Below are positions 7,591-15,763 of a stretch of 64,000 nt of DNA, one piece after another. Source of the DNA: Leisingera sp. SS27 (GTDB lineage Bacteria; Pseudomonadota; Alphaproteobacteria; Rhodobacterales; Rhodobacteraceae); NCBI RefSeq assembly GCF_028368855.1, contig NZ_JAQNCY010000004.1:186001-250000 (forward strand), given 5' to 3'. Position 1 is the first letter of the stretch. Each line of letters starts with the position of its first letter. The translations under genes and the position numbers were made by a program. The notes beneath the pieces were generated by a model. It ran no database searches and had not been told where the DNA came from. It saw only the letters and a list, made by a program, of their open reading frames with translations.

Positions 7591-8382
7591 ATGGCGGGAC
7601 TGCTGACAGGCAAACGCGGCCTGATTATGGGCGTGGCCAATGACCGCTCCATCGCCTGGGGTATTGCCAAGGCCATGGCAGACGCTGGGGCCGAGCTGGC
7701 ATTCACCTACCAGGGTGAAGCGTTTGGCAAGCGGCTGGAGCCGCTGGCGCAGAGCGTCGGCTCTGACTTCATGGTCGATGTGGATGTGACTGATGATGCC
7801 TCGCTGGACGCGGCGTTTGAGCAACTGGCAGGCCGCTGGCCCGCGATCGACTTCGTTGTCCATGCAATTGCCTATTCGGACAAGAACGAGCTGACCGGCC
7901 GTTTCCTGGATACGAGCCGTGCGAACTTCAAGAACTCGCTGGATATTTCCGCCTATTCCTTCATCGAAGTGGCGCGCCGTGCTCACCCGCTGATGAAGGA
8001 GAATGGCGGCACCCTTCTGACTCTGACTTACCAGGGCTCGAACCAAGTGGTTCCGAACTATAACGTCATGGGCGTCGCAAAGGCTGCACTGGAATCCGCG
8101 ACCCGCTACTTGGCCAATGATCTGGGTCCGGAAGGTATCCGCGTGAACGCGATCTCCCCCGGTCCGATGAAGACACTGGCTGGAGCCGCAATCGGCGGTG
8201 CGCGCAAGACCTTCAAACACGCGGCCCAAAATGCTCCGCTTCGCGACAATGCAACGCTGGAGGCAGTGGGCGGCACAGCAGTTTACCTGGCCTCAGATGC
8301 GGGTACCTGCACCACCGGCGAGATCATCCGGGTCGACGGTGGCTTCCATATCCTGGGAATGCCGCAGCCTGATCATCTGTGA
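7591..8382 (+). CDS. fabI: Enoyl-ACP reductase FabI
   Basis: A 263-residue NAD(P)H-dependent reductase of the SDR superfamily that completes each round of fatty acid elongation. The nucleotide-binding start reads GVANDRSIAWG, and the active site is Tyr147, Tyr157 and Lys164 (TYQG and YNVMGVAK), matching the YxxxxxxK spacing of FabI rather than YxxxK of other SDRs. It starts six bases after fabB and is followed by an intrinsic terminator. A diverged FabI copy elsewhere in the genome cannot be excluded. Confidence 0.96.
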   Translation: MAGLLTGKRGLIMGVANDRSIAWGIAKAMADAGAELAFTYQGEAFGKRLEPLAQSVGSDFMVDVDVTDDASLDAAFEQLAGRWPAIDFVVHAIAYSDKNELTGRFLDTSRANFKNSLDISAYSFIEVARRAHPLMKENGGTLLTLTYQGSNQVVPNYNVMGVAKAALESATRYLANDLGPEGIRVNAISPGPMKTLAGAAIGGARKTFKHAAQNAPLRDNATLEAVGGTAVYLASDAGTCTTGEIIRVDGGFHILGMPQPDHL

Positions 8383-8409
8383 TCAACTGCTTTTCAGTTC
8401 TGAAAGTTG

Positions 8410-8435
8410 AGGCGCCTTTCGGCGCCTTTTCTTTT
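8410..8435 (+). terminator. Intrinsic terminator of the fabABI operon
   Basis: AGGCGCC-TTTC-GGCGCCT forms a seven-pair GC-rich stem with a four-base loop, followed directly by TTTCTTTT. It lies 27 bases after the fabI stop. Confidence 0.9.
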
Positions 8436-8471
8436 GCCTGCAGTCAGGCTTTTATATTTTATACCGAATCG

Positions 8472-8483
8472 CATATTAATATG
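8472..8483. promoter_or_regulatory. 12-bp perfect palindrome before the HD/TetR operon
   Basis: CATATTAATATG is a perfect palindrome ending 27 bases before the HD gene start. A TetR regulator is encoded in the same operon, so this is a plausible autoregulatory operator overlapping the promoter. Confidence 0.4.
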
Positions 8484-8510
8484 AGACATCGCAAACACAG
8501 GAGAATTCAA

Positions 8511-9143
8511 ATGCCGCAGCCAAGCCTCGTTCCCGCGCCGGATTCCGCACTTTGCGCAGCGGCCGCTGAGATGGCACGCATGGCCAGTGAGCCTTTCCTC
8601 TTCAACCATGTAAGCCGCTCTTATGCGTTCGGCGCGCTAATTGGTCAGAGAATGGATATGACCTACGACCCGGAACTGTTTTACATCGCCGCTATGCTGC
8701 ATGACTTGGGCCTGACAGAAACCTACAAGGGTGATGACCGGTTTGAGGTAGATGCCGCAGATGCCGCCGCGCGCTTTCTTGCAGCGCAGAATGTGGAGCG
8801 ATCCCGCATCGACCGGGTTTGGGACGCCATTGCGCTGCACACCACGTTTTCCATTCCGCAAAAGAAATCGCCGGAAGCAGCCCTGGTGCAAATCGGCGCA
8901 GGCATCGACGTCGGCGTGATCCCGCATGACGAGATCACGCCGGAGGTGATGGAACAGGTGCTTGACGCCTACCCGCGGCTGGGTTTCAAAAAGGCAATGG
9001 AACAGGCTCTGACCCGGATCTATGCGGAGAAACCGATGACGGCGATGCACAACTTCGGGGCTGATGTGGCCCGCCGGAATGTCCCAAGCTTTCGACAGCC
9101 GCATTTCTGCGACATGCTGCACGGCGCGGATTTCCCGGAATGA
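8511..9143 (+). CDS. HD-domain hydrolase (cyanamide hydratase-like)
   Basis: A 210-residue HD-superfamily protein. His33 in NHVSRSYAFG, His64-Asp65 in MLHDLG and a later WDAIALHT are the expected metal-site elements. The SRSYAFG...AMLHDLGL...DAIALHT pattern is shared with the cyanamide hydratase/DDI2-like branch, not the nucleotidase branch; the real substrate is unknown. The start at 8511 follows CAGGAG; a frame from 8379 would read through the fab terminator. The stop overlaps the start of the TetR gene by four bases, so regulator and enzyme are co-translated. Confidence 0.83.
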   Translation: MPQPSLVPAPDSALCAAAAEMARMASEPFLFNHVSRSYAFGALIGQRMDMTYDPELFYIAAMLHDLGLTETYKGDDRFEVDAADAAARFLAAQNVERSRIDRVWDAIALHTTFSIPQKKSPEAALVQIGAGIDVGVIPHDEITPEVMEQVLDAYPRLGFKKAMEQALTRIYAEKPMTAMHNFGADVARRNVPSFRQPHFCDMLHGADFPE

Positions 9144-9763
9144 GCCGGGGCCGCGGGCGTCCGCGAAAGTTCGACGAAGTTGAAGTGCGGCAGGCCATCA
9201 TGCACTGTTTCTGGGCCAAGGGCTATACCGCGACTTCGCTTGACGACCTATCCAAAGCGACCGGGCTGGTACGTCCGAGCCTTTATGCAGCCTTTGGCGG
9301 CAAAGAGGATATATTTCTGGCAGCGATGAACGATTTCGCTGCCAGAACACGAGCCTATTTGACTGATAAAGTGCCTCCAGAGGCACACCCGCGCGCGGCC
9401 TTGCAAGCCGTCTTTACAGCGATGCTGGACCTCTATCAAACAGACGAAGGCGGCCGGGGCTGCCTCGTCTTTTCAACGGCAACGGCAGAAGCACCGGCAC
9501 ACCCGGAAATCCGGGACAAATTGCAGGAACAACTTGCTGGAAGCGACCATCAGTTCCGGCGGCTTCTGGAACGCCATACCCCTTCAGCGGCAGCACAAAG
9601 TTTGGACGCAGCCGCGGTGCTTGCCGCGGCCACGCTTCACTCCATCGGCCTGCGGGCACGCTCCGGCGTTCCGAGGCCGGCCTTGGATGACTTTGCTGCA
9701 AGTGCGGCGCGCAGTATCGCGGCACTTCTCGCAGGATCTTCCGGAGAAGAATGCACCGGCTGA
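9140..9763 (+). CDS. TetR-family regulator
   Basis: A 207-residue protein with a TetR helix-turn-helix at residues 18-62 (TATSLDDLSKATGLVRPSLY, then AAFGGKEDIF) and a ligand-binding C-terminal domain. The RGRGRPRKFDE start is typical of the AcrR-like subgroup. It overlaps the HD hydrolase gene by ATGA and probably controls this operon through the palindrome at 8472-8483; that link is inferred from position. Confidence 0.9.
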   Translation: MSRGRGRPRKFDEVEVRQAIMHCFWAKGYTATSLDDLSKATGLVRPSLYAAFGGKEDIFLAAMNDFAARTRAYLTDKVPPEAHPRAALQAVFTAMLDLYQTDEGGRGCLVFSTATAEAPAHPEIRDKLQEQLAGSDHQFRRLLERHTPSAAAQSLDAAAVLAAATLHSIGLRARSGVPRPALDDFAASAARSIAALLAGSSGEECTG

Positions 9764-9892
9764 CCTCGCGCCGGACGCCAAACACCAGCAGGCGGCACCG
9801 CGCCGCTTGCGGCGCCCGGCCCAACCGGTGAGGATGCAATCGGCAGATTGCACCGCAATGGGCGGGAGCCCCCGCCCGCCGCACAGAAGGTG

Positions 9893-10321
9893 TCAGTTCA
9901 CTGAAACCAGTTCAATATCGAACACCAGGTCCTTGCCTGCCAGGAAATGGTTGGCGTCCAGCGTTACGGTTTCGTCGCTGACTTCAACCACGGTCACAGG
10001 CAGAACCTGACCGTCGGGGCTTTGCATCTGCAGCTGAGTGCCGAGGTCCAGAGGAATGTCTGCCGGGATGCCCTCACGCGGAATTTCCTGACGCGCAGCA
10101 GGATTGATCGGTCCATATGCCTCGGTGCAGGGGATCTCGAGTGTCTTCTTCTCGCCCACTCCCATGCCTTCTAGACCAGTGTCCATCCCCGCGATCACCT
10201 GGCCAGTGCCAACTGTGAATTCCAGCGGGTCGCGCCCTTCCGAACTGTCGAAAACGGTGCCATCCGTCAGCTTGCCAGTGTAGTGGATGCACACGGTGTC
10301 GCCGTTCTTTACCCCGGTCAT
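9893..10321 (-). CDS. FKBP-type peptidyl-prolyl isomerase (SlyD-like)
   Basis: A 142-residue cytosolic prolyl isomerase. The opening [23 protein letters not shown] block, then [16 protein letters not shown] and EKKTLEIP...AYGP, follow the split FKBP fold with an insert-in-flap domain in the middle (about 70-125), as in SlyD. The histidine-rich metal-binding tail of E. coli SlyD is absent. It assists folding or acts as a chaperone. It diverges from the HAD-hydrolase gene across 136 bases holding nested inverted repeats. Confidence 0.92.
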   Translation of the reverse strand: MTGVKNGDTVCIHYTGKLTDGTVFDSSEGRDPLEFTVGTGQVIAGMDTGLEGMGVGEKKTLEIPCTEAYGPINPAARQEIPREGIPADIPLDLGTQLQMQSPDGQVLPVTVVEVSDETVTLDANHFLAGKDLVFDIELVSVN

Positions 10322-10337
10322 GAGACCTCCAATCGGT

Positions 10338-10392
10338 TACGGGTTGATAAAGGGGCGCAGCCTAGCGCCCGCAGACGCGATGTAAACCCGTA
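10338..10392. repeat. Nested inverted repeats in the FKBP/HAD intergenic region
   Basis: TACGGGTT (10338-10345) pairs with AACCCGTA (10385-10392), and inside it GGGCGC (10353-10358) pairs with GCGCCC (10365-10370) around a six-base loop. The structure lies between two divergent genes, 16 bases from the FKBP start. It may be a regulatory site or a leader structure. Confidence 0.4.
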
Positions 10393-10457
10393 TGGGTACA
10401 ATTTCCTGCTTTGCCCTCCCGCCGCATCATGCAAGGCTCGCCGCAGGGGAGAAAACC

Positions 10458-11144
10458 ATGCCAGTCACCACCTGTATTTTTGACGCCTACGGAACCCTGT
10501 TCGATGTCGCCGCAGCGGCAAGGCAGGCCGCCGGAGAAGCGGAGTTTCCGCACCTTCAGGACAACTGGGCGGACTTGGCCAGCAACTGGCGGCTGAAACA
10601 GTTGCAATACACCTGGTTGCGCGCCATCACAGGGGCTCATGCGGATTTTTGGGATGTGACACAGGACGGGCTCGATTGGGCAATGGAAGCCGCCGGTCTG
10701 AGCGGTGATACGGCACTGCGCCAGAGGCTGTTGGATCTTTACTGGGAGCTGCAGGCCTATCCGGAAGTGCCCGCGATGCTGCAAGCGCTGAAGGATGCGG
10801 GCATGAACACCGCAATCCTGTCGAACGGGTCTCCGGCGATGCTGGATGGAGCGGTGCAATCAGCCGGACTGGGAGGCGTACTGGATGATGTGCTGTCAGT
10901 GGAAAGCGTGGGCATTTTCAAACCCGACGCCCGGGTTTACGATCTGGTCGGTCAGCGGTTTGGCTGCGGCAGGGACGAGGTGCTGTTTGTCTCATCGAAT
11001 GGTTGGGACGCGGCCGGGGCCTCAGGCTATGGCTTCGTGACAGCTTGGGTGAACAGGGCGGGAGAACCAGTGGACCGCCTGCCTTGGAAACCTGCCCATA
11101 TCCTGACGGACTTGACCAGGATCCCTGACCTCGCCAAAGACTGA
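10458..11144 (+). CDS. HAD-superfamily hydrolase, haloacid dehalogenase type II
   Basis: A 228-residue HAD protein. The nucleophile is Asp9 in FDAYGTLFD. Later motifs are LSNGS (motif II), FKPDARVY with the motif III lysine, and SSNGWDAAGA, a signature of (S)-2-haloacid dehalogenases. These hydrolyse 2-haloalkanoic acids, although related proteins are phosphatases. The start at 10458 is 23 codons into the frame and follows GGGGAG. It is 8 bases upstream of an alpha/beta hydrolase gene and may form an operon with it and a dehydratase. Confidence 0.88.
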   Translation: MPVTTCIFDAYGTLFDVAAAARQAAGEAEFPHLQDNWADLASNWRLKQLQYTWLRAITGAHADFWDVTQDGLDWAMEAAGLSGDTALRQRLLDLYWELQAYPEVPAMLQALKDAGMNTAILSNGSPAMLDGAVQSAGLGGVLDDVLSVESVGIFKPDARVYDLVGQRFGCGRDEVLFVSSNGWDAAGASGYGFVTAWVNRAGEPVDRLPWKPAHILTDLTRIPDLAKD

Positions 11145-11152
11145 GTTTCTTA

Positions 11153-11983
11153 ATGCCATTCTTCAACACAGCCGATGAGTTGCGCCTTTACTATACGGAC
11201 AGCGGCGAAGGCCTGCCTTTGATTTGTTTGGCGGGCCTCACCCGCGACAGCAGGGACTTCCGCTATTTTGCTCCGCACGCAACACAATACCGGCTGATCA
11301 CCTTGGACGCGCGCGGGCGCGGGCAATCGGATCAGGATCCTGACTGTATGAACTACAACGTTCTGCGTGAGGCGCAGGATGTGCTTGAGCTTCTGGATCA
11401 CCTGGGACTGCCTCAGGCCGCCATCCTCGGCACCTCGCGCGGCGGCCTGGTGGCAATGATGCTGGCGGCGGTCGCCAAGGAGAGGCTGTCGGCAGTGATC
11501 CTGAATGACGTCGGCCCTGAAATACCGCCCGGCGGTATTGCCCGGATAATGGAATACGTCGGGCGGCTCCCAGCGTCCAAGACGTGGGGCGAAGCCGCAG
11601 AAGCGCTGGAAACATTGATGGCACCTGCCTTTGCGGACGTTCCTGCTGTCCGCTGGCGTGAGGAGGTTGAAGCCTTCTACGATCAATCGCCCGGCGGGCT
11701 TTCCCTGCGCTACGATCCGCGATTGCGCGACGCGCTGCTGGCACAGGCCGAGGCAGGCCCGCCGCCGGACCTATGGCCGCTTTTCCTGGCGCTGGACGGC
11801 CTGCCTTGCGGTGTGATCCGCGGCGCGAATTCCGACATACTGAGCGCAGAGACCTTCGCGCAGATGCAACGCCGTTTGCCTGCTCTGCAAACAGCAGAAA
11901 TTGCCAACCGCGGCCATGTGCCCTTTCTGGACGAGGCGGAAGCGCTCACCCTTATTCATTCAGTTCTGGACAGGATCAAATGA
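11153..11983 (+). CDS. Alpha/beta-fold hydrolase
   Basis: A 276-residue hydrolase. The nucleophile elbow is GTSRGG (Ser95), the oxyanion region is CLAGLTRDSRDF, and the C-terminal GHVPFLDE supplies the histidine. The strand-turn DARGRGQSD is typical of the haloperoxidase/enol-lactonase branch. Substrate unknown; placement after a dehalogenase-like HAD gene and before a threonine dehydratase suggests a small catabolic operon. The stop overlaps the next start (ATGA). Confidence 0.88.
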   Translation: MPFFNTADELRLYYTDSGEGLPLICLAGLTRDSRDFRYFAPHATQYRLITLDARGRGQSDQDPDCMNYNVLREAQDVLELLDHLGLPQAAILGTSRGGLVAMMLAAVAKERLSAVILNDVGPEIPPGGIARIMEYVGRLPASKTWGEAAEALETLMAPAFADVPAVRWREEVEAFYDQSPGGLSLRYDPRLRDALLAQAEAGPPPDLWPLFLALDGLPCGVIRGANSDILSAETFAQMQRRLPALQTAEIANRGHVPFLDEAEALTLIHSVLDRIK

Positions 11984-12957
11984 CCTCAATTGCCATGATT
12001 GAAGCTGCGGCTGAACGGCTGAACGGCCATGCCTGCGTGACGCCGCTGCTGTCTTCACCGTTTCTGGACGAGATTGCCGGGCGGCGCCTGCTGGTGAAGG
12101 CGGAATGCCTGCAGCATACCGGATCCTTCAAGTTCCGCGGCGGTTGGTCAGCGGTATCGGCGCTGAGTGAAGAGGAACGCAAGCGCGGTGTGATCGCCTA
12201 TTCCAGCGGCAATCATGCGCAGGGCGTAGCAGCTGCCGCCAAGGCGCATGGTACGCCAGCGGTGATTGTGATGCCTGCGGATGCACCGCAGCCGAAGATC
12301 AAGAACACCCGCGATCTGGGAGCCGAGGTGGTTTTGTACGACCGGACCGGCGGTGAAAGCCGCGAGGCTGTGGGCGCAGAAAACGCAAAGGTCCGCGGGC
12401 TAACGCTGATCAAGCCCTATGACGAGCCGCTGGTGATTGCGGGCCAAGGCACCTGCGGGCTGGAGATTGCGGAGCAGGCTGCAGCGGAAGGCATCACCCA
12501 GGCGGATGTTCTGGTTAACTGCGGCGGCGGCGGTCTTTCCTCGGGCATAGCGCTGGCGCTGGAAGCCCGCGTGCCGGGTCTGCGGGTCCGGCCGGTGGAG
12601 CCGGAAGGTTTCGACGACGTGACCCGGTCGCTGGCTGCAGGCGAAGTCCGGCAGAACACCAGTTTGTCCGGTTCCATCTGTGACGCCATCCTGACACCTC
12701 AGCCGGGCGAAATCACATTTCCCATCCTCAGCCGCCTGTGCGGGCCGGGCATTGTCGTCACAGAGGAAGAGGCGATGCGTGCCATGGCTCTGGCCTTCTT
12801 GCGGCTCAAGATCGTTCTGGAGCCCGGCGGCGCTGCCTCGCTAGCGGCTGCGCTTTTTCATTCAAGCCGGATTGACGGCGATGCAGTCATTGCAGTTGCC
12901 ACCGGCGGCAACGTCGATGCGGCGCTGTTCCGGGAGGCGCTGTCGCGTTATGCTTGA
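11980..12957 (+). CDS. Threonine/serine dehydratase (PLP fold type II)
   Basis: A 325-residue PLP-dependent enzyme. Lys51 in HTGSFKFRG is the Schiff-base lysine, and NCGGGGLSSG is the phosphate-binding loop. No C-terminal ACT regulatory domain is present, so it is the short catabolic or racemase-like type. It should convert threonine or serine to 2-oxobutyrate or pyruvate plus ammonia; hydroxyaspartate or serine racemase activity is an alternative. The start at 11980 overlaps the upstream hydrolase stop; a longer frame exists but reads into that gene. Confidence 0.9.
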   Translation: MTSIAMIEAAAERLNGHACVTPLLSSPFLDEIAGRRLLVKAECLQHTGSFKFRGGWSAVSALSEEERKRGVIAYSSGNHAQGVAAAAKAHGTPAVIVMPADAPQPKIKNTRDLGAEVVLYDRTGGESREAVGAENAKVRGLTLIKPYDEPLVIAGQGTCGLEIAEQAAAEGITQADVLVNCGGGGLSSGIALALEARVPGLRVRPVEPEGFDDVTRSLAAGEVRQNTSLSGSICDAILTPQPGEITFPILSRLCGPGIVVTEEEAMRAMALAFLRLKIVLEPGGAASLAAALFHSSRIDGDAVIAVATGGNVDAALFREALSRYA

Positions 12958-13002
12958 GACCTGACCGCGCGATTGTCCGCCCGGCAGCCAAGGGGACACG
13001 TC

Positions 13003-14199
13003 ATGACACGTTTCACCATCGCCTCGTTCAACGTCAAAAACCTGATCGGCCCGGAGCGGGAATACTACCGCTTTCAAAGCTACACGCCTGAAGAATACGC
13101 GTGGAAGGCGGATTGGATGGCCGACCAGCTTCTGACGCTGAATGCCGACATTGTCGGGTTTCAGGAAATCTTCGAGGAAGCGCCCTTGCGGCAGGTGATC
13201 GCCGAGGCTGACCGCCGCGGAGCAGAAGCCAATGCGGCCAGCATCCCGGATCCAGCGAAACGCTATCACCGCAAGGCTATTTTTCAGAAACTGGCCTACG
13301 GCTCCTATGCCGAGGCGGAGCTGGCCTTCGCCCCCAACCTGAATGATACAGGCGAGCCGGGCAAACGGCGGCCCGGGCTGGCGGTGCTATCCCGGTTTGG
13401 CTTCGCGGGTGAGCCTGAGGTCATCCAGGACCTGGTACAGCCGTTGAATATTCCGATGGCCTGCCTGGGCGAGGAAGAAGACGCAGGGTTTTATACATTG
13501 CGGCGGCTTTCGCGCCCGATCCTTAAGGTGCAGGTGCCGGTTGGGGATCAGGTGATCAGCGTGTTCAACTGCCATCTGAAGTCGAAACTGGGCGAGTACA
13601 TCAAACCGCAGGGCGCCCCCTACCCGCCTGAAACTGTGCTGACGGCTTATGACGCGGCAGGCCGCGCGATGGGGGCCTTGCGCGCAGCACTGCGGCGCAT
13701 GGGCGAAGCCTGGGTGCTGCGCCGCGCTGTGCTGGATGAACTCGAACAAGGCCGCCCGGTTATGGTTCTGGGAGACTTCAACGACGGCGAACACGCGGTC
13801 AGCAGCGAAATCATTTCCGGAGAGGTTCCGTTCAAAAACTATACTTGGATGCTGCGCCATGATGCTGAACACGCGGGCGACCGCTACAGCGAGGCTGAGG
13901 ACGCGCAGATCCAGGAAGCCGTTGATCGTGTGCGTCTGCGCTCTGCTGAAAAGATTTTCCTGAGGAAGTCCTTGCGTGATGTGGTCTACACTACTGCTTT
14001 TGGTGGCGTGCATGAGAGCATCGATCAGATCTACATGTCCCGCCATTTCGACACGGATTGGCATGGGTCAGTGGGCAGAATGCACTATTACAGCGTCTTC
14101 AACGATCATCTGACCGATGGCAGCCACCCGGAAGCTCCGTATAACAAGCTGGCCTCGGACCATGGTCAGATCATGGCGCATATGGAGCTGCATGGCTGA
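13003..14199 (+). CDS. Endonuclease/exonuclease/phosphatase-family protein
   Basis: A 398-residue EEP-fold protein. IASFNVKNL at the N-terminus, DIVGFQEIF with the metal-binding glutamate, FNCHLKSK, VLGDFND and a C-terminal ASDHGQI are the standard EEP motifs in order. The family includes DNA repair nucleases, sphingomyelinases and inositol phosphatases; the long insert (75-150) is unlike ExoA. No signal peptide is seen, so it should be cytosolic. The start follows AAGGGG at 12990; a frame from 12973 is less likely. Substrate unassigned. Confidence 0.85.
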   Translation: MTRFTIASFNVKNLIGPEREYYRFQSYTPEEYAWKADWMADQLLTLNADIVGFQEIFEEAPLRQVIAEADRRGAEANAASIPDPAKRYHRKAIFQKLAYGSYAEAELAFAPNLNDTGEPGKRRPGLAVLSRFGFAGEPEVIQDLVQPLNIPMACLGEEEDAGFYTLRRLSRPILKVQVPVGDQVISVFNCHLKSKLGEYIKPQGAPYPPETVLTAYDAAGRAMGALRAALRRMGEAWVLRRAVLDELEQGRPVMVLGDFNDGEHAVSSEIISGEVPFKNYTWMLRHDAEHAGDRYSEAEDAQIQEAVDRVRLRSAEKIFLRKSLRDVVYTTAFGGVHESIDQIYMSRHFDTDWHGSVGRMHYYSVFNDHLTDGSHPEAPYNKLASDHGQIMAHMELHG

Positions 14200-14268
14200 G
14201 CACCGCCGATCGCTTTACCTCCCTGCCCCGGCGCGGGTAGACTGCGGCGGAGCAGAAACGAGGTACCC

Positions 14269-15060
14269 ATGCAGATTGCAGACCTGGGCGATGTCCAGCT
14301 TCACTACCGCGTAGACGGTGACGCAGATGGCGCCCCCATTGTCTTTGCAAATTCGCTTGGCACCGACCTGCGGGTTTGGGATTCTGTAGTGGAAAGGCTG
14401 CCAGCAGGCCTGCGCATCATCCGCTATGACAAACGCGGTCATGGGCTGTCCTCTTGCCCGTCTGCCCCCTATTCGATGGGCGCACTGGTGCGGGATGCGG
14501 AGCGGCTGCTGGACCATTTGGAGGTGCGCGACTGCATGTTCGTGGGCCTATCGATAGGCGGCATGATCGCGCAAGGGCTGGCAGTAAAACGGCTGGACCA
14601 GATCCGTGCGCTGGTGCTGTCGAACACCGCCGCCAAGATCGGCACCGGCGAGATGTGGAAAGAGCGAGTCAGGACTGTCCAAAACGACGGCATTGAAGCG
14701 CTGGCAGATGCGGTTATGGAGCGCTGGTTTGCCCGCGGGTTCCGGTCGACGCCGGAGCTGCAGCTGTGGCGCAACATGCTGGTTCAGCAATCCCGCGATG
14801 GATACGCAGGATGCTGCGCAGCTATTGCGGGCACCGATTTCTACACTCCGACCAGCGGGCTGAGGCTGCCTTGCCTCGGCATCGCAGGGTCCGAGGACGG
14901 CTCCACCCCGCCCGACCTTGTGCGCGAGACGGTGGATCTGATCCCCGGCAGCCAGTTCCATCTGATCCGGCGTGCGGGCCACATTCCCTGTGTCGAACAA
15001 CCGGATGAATACGCTGAACGCCTGACGGCCTTCTTGAAGGAGACCGGGCACATTGGCTGA
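14269..15060 (+). CDS. pcaD: 3-oxoadipate enol-lactonase PcaD
   Basis: A 263-residue alpha/beta hydrolase. It hydrolyses 3-oxoadipate enol-lactone to 3-oxoadipate in the beta-ketoadipate pathway. NSLGTDLRVWD is the PcaD signature around the oxyanion hole, Ser95 lies in VGLSIGG, and RRAGHIPCVEQP carries the histidine. The pcaB homologue sits two genes downstream, supporting the assignment. pcaC, pcaH and pcaG are not in the window. Its last codons overlap the next gene. Confidence 0.9.
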   Translation: MQIADLGDVQLHYRVDGDADGAPIVFANSLGTDLRVWDSVVERLPAGLRIIRYDKRGHGLSSCPSAPYSMGALVRDAERLLDHLEVRDCMFVGLSIGGMIAQGLAVKRLDQIRALVLSNTAAKIGTGEMWKERVRTVQNDGIEALADAVMERWFARGFRSTPELQLWRNMLVQQSRDGYAGCCAAIAGTDFYTPTSGLRLPCLGIAGSEDGSTPPDLVRETVDLIPGSQFHLIRRAGHIPCVEQPDEYAERLTAFLKETGHIG

Positions 15061-15763
15061 ATTTCTGCTTGTTCACGGCTCCTGTCATGGCCCCTGGTGC
15101 TGGCGCGACGTGATCCCTGCGCTGGAAGCTCGAAGCCACACTGCCCGCGCGATCACCCTGCCCGGCCACGCCGACGGGCGCGATCCCGCAGGCGTGACAC
15201 TCGCCGAAACGGCGGAAGCCGTAGCTGCGGCTTCCACTCCGGAAACTGTGATCGTCGGCCATTCCTGGGGCGGTTTTCCCATTTCTGCGGCGGCAGAGGC
15301 GCATCCGGAGCGCTTGCGCGGACTAATCTACCTCTGCGCCTATCTGCCGGTCAGCGGCATGTCCCTGATCGAAATGCGTAAGGCTGGGCCACGGCAGACC
15401 TTGGAGGGTGCCACGCGAAAGAACGCGGCAGGCACTGCTTACAGCCTGGTGCCGAAGACCGCACCAGACCTTTTTTATCACGACTGCCCGGACGAAACGG
15501 TGCGCTTTGCCATGGAAAACCTGTGTGAACAGCCAATCCAGCCACAGGACACGCCTCTCCGTCTGAGCGAACAGTTCGCGGCAATCCCCAAGGCCTATAT
15601 CCGCTGCACCGGGGACCGGGTCATTCCGCCGGAATATCAGGCCCATATGGCGGCTCAGCTGCCGCCTGCACGGACACACGATATGGACACTTCCCATTCA
15701 CCCTTTTTCGCCGACCCTGAAAGGCTGGCACAACTTCTGGGACAGATTGCAAAGGACTTCTGA
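15053..15763 (+). CDS. Alpha/beta hydrolase, methylesterase/hydroxynitrile lyase-like
   Basis: A 236-residue hydrolase between pcaD and pcaB. LVHGSCHGPWCW at the N-terminus, Ser71 in VGHSWGG and DTSHSPFFADP at the C-terminus resemble the plant-type methylesterase/hydroxynitrile lyase group, which cleaves methyl esters or salicylate-like esters. The start is a TTG at 15053-15055, eight bases inside pcaD, and gives the correct family N-terminus; no in-frame ATG is nearby. The stop overlaps pcaB by one base. It may release an aromatic acid for the pathway. Confidence 0.86.
   Translation: MAEFLLVHGSCHGPWCWRDVIPALEARSHTARAITLPGHADGRDPAGVTLAETAEAVAAASTPETVIVGHSWGGFPISAAAEAHPERLRGLIYLCAYLPVSGMSLIEMRKAGPRQTLEGATRKNAAGTAYSLVPKTAPDLFYHDCPDETVRFAMENLCEQPIQPQDTPLRLSEQFAAIPKAYIRCTGDRVIPPEYQAHMAAQLPPARTHDMDTSHSPFFADPERLAQLLGQIAKDF

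Noticed and set aside
5779-8229. Long open frame (816 codons) antisense to fabA-fabB-fabI
   Set aside because: It runs opposite three strongly supported genes with exact catalytic motifs, and its translation is low-complexity (His/Arg/Gly-rich), a shadow of GC-rich codon use.
9800-9815. GC-rich hairpin (GCGCCGC-TT-GCGGCGC) after the TetR gene
   Set aside because: A two-base loop is sterically poor, and no T tract follows.
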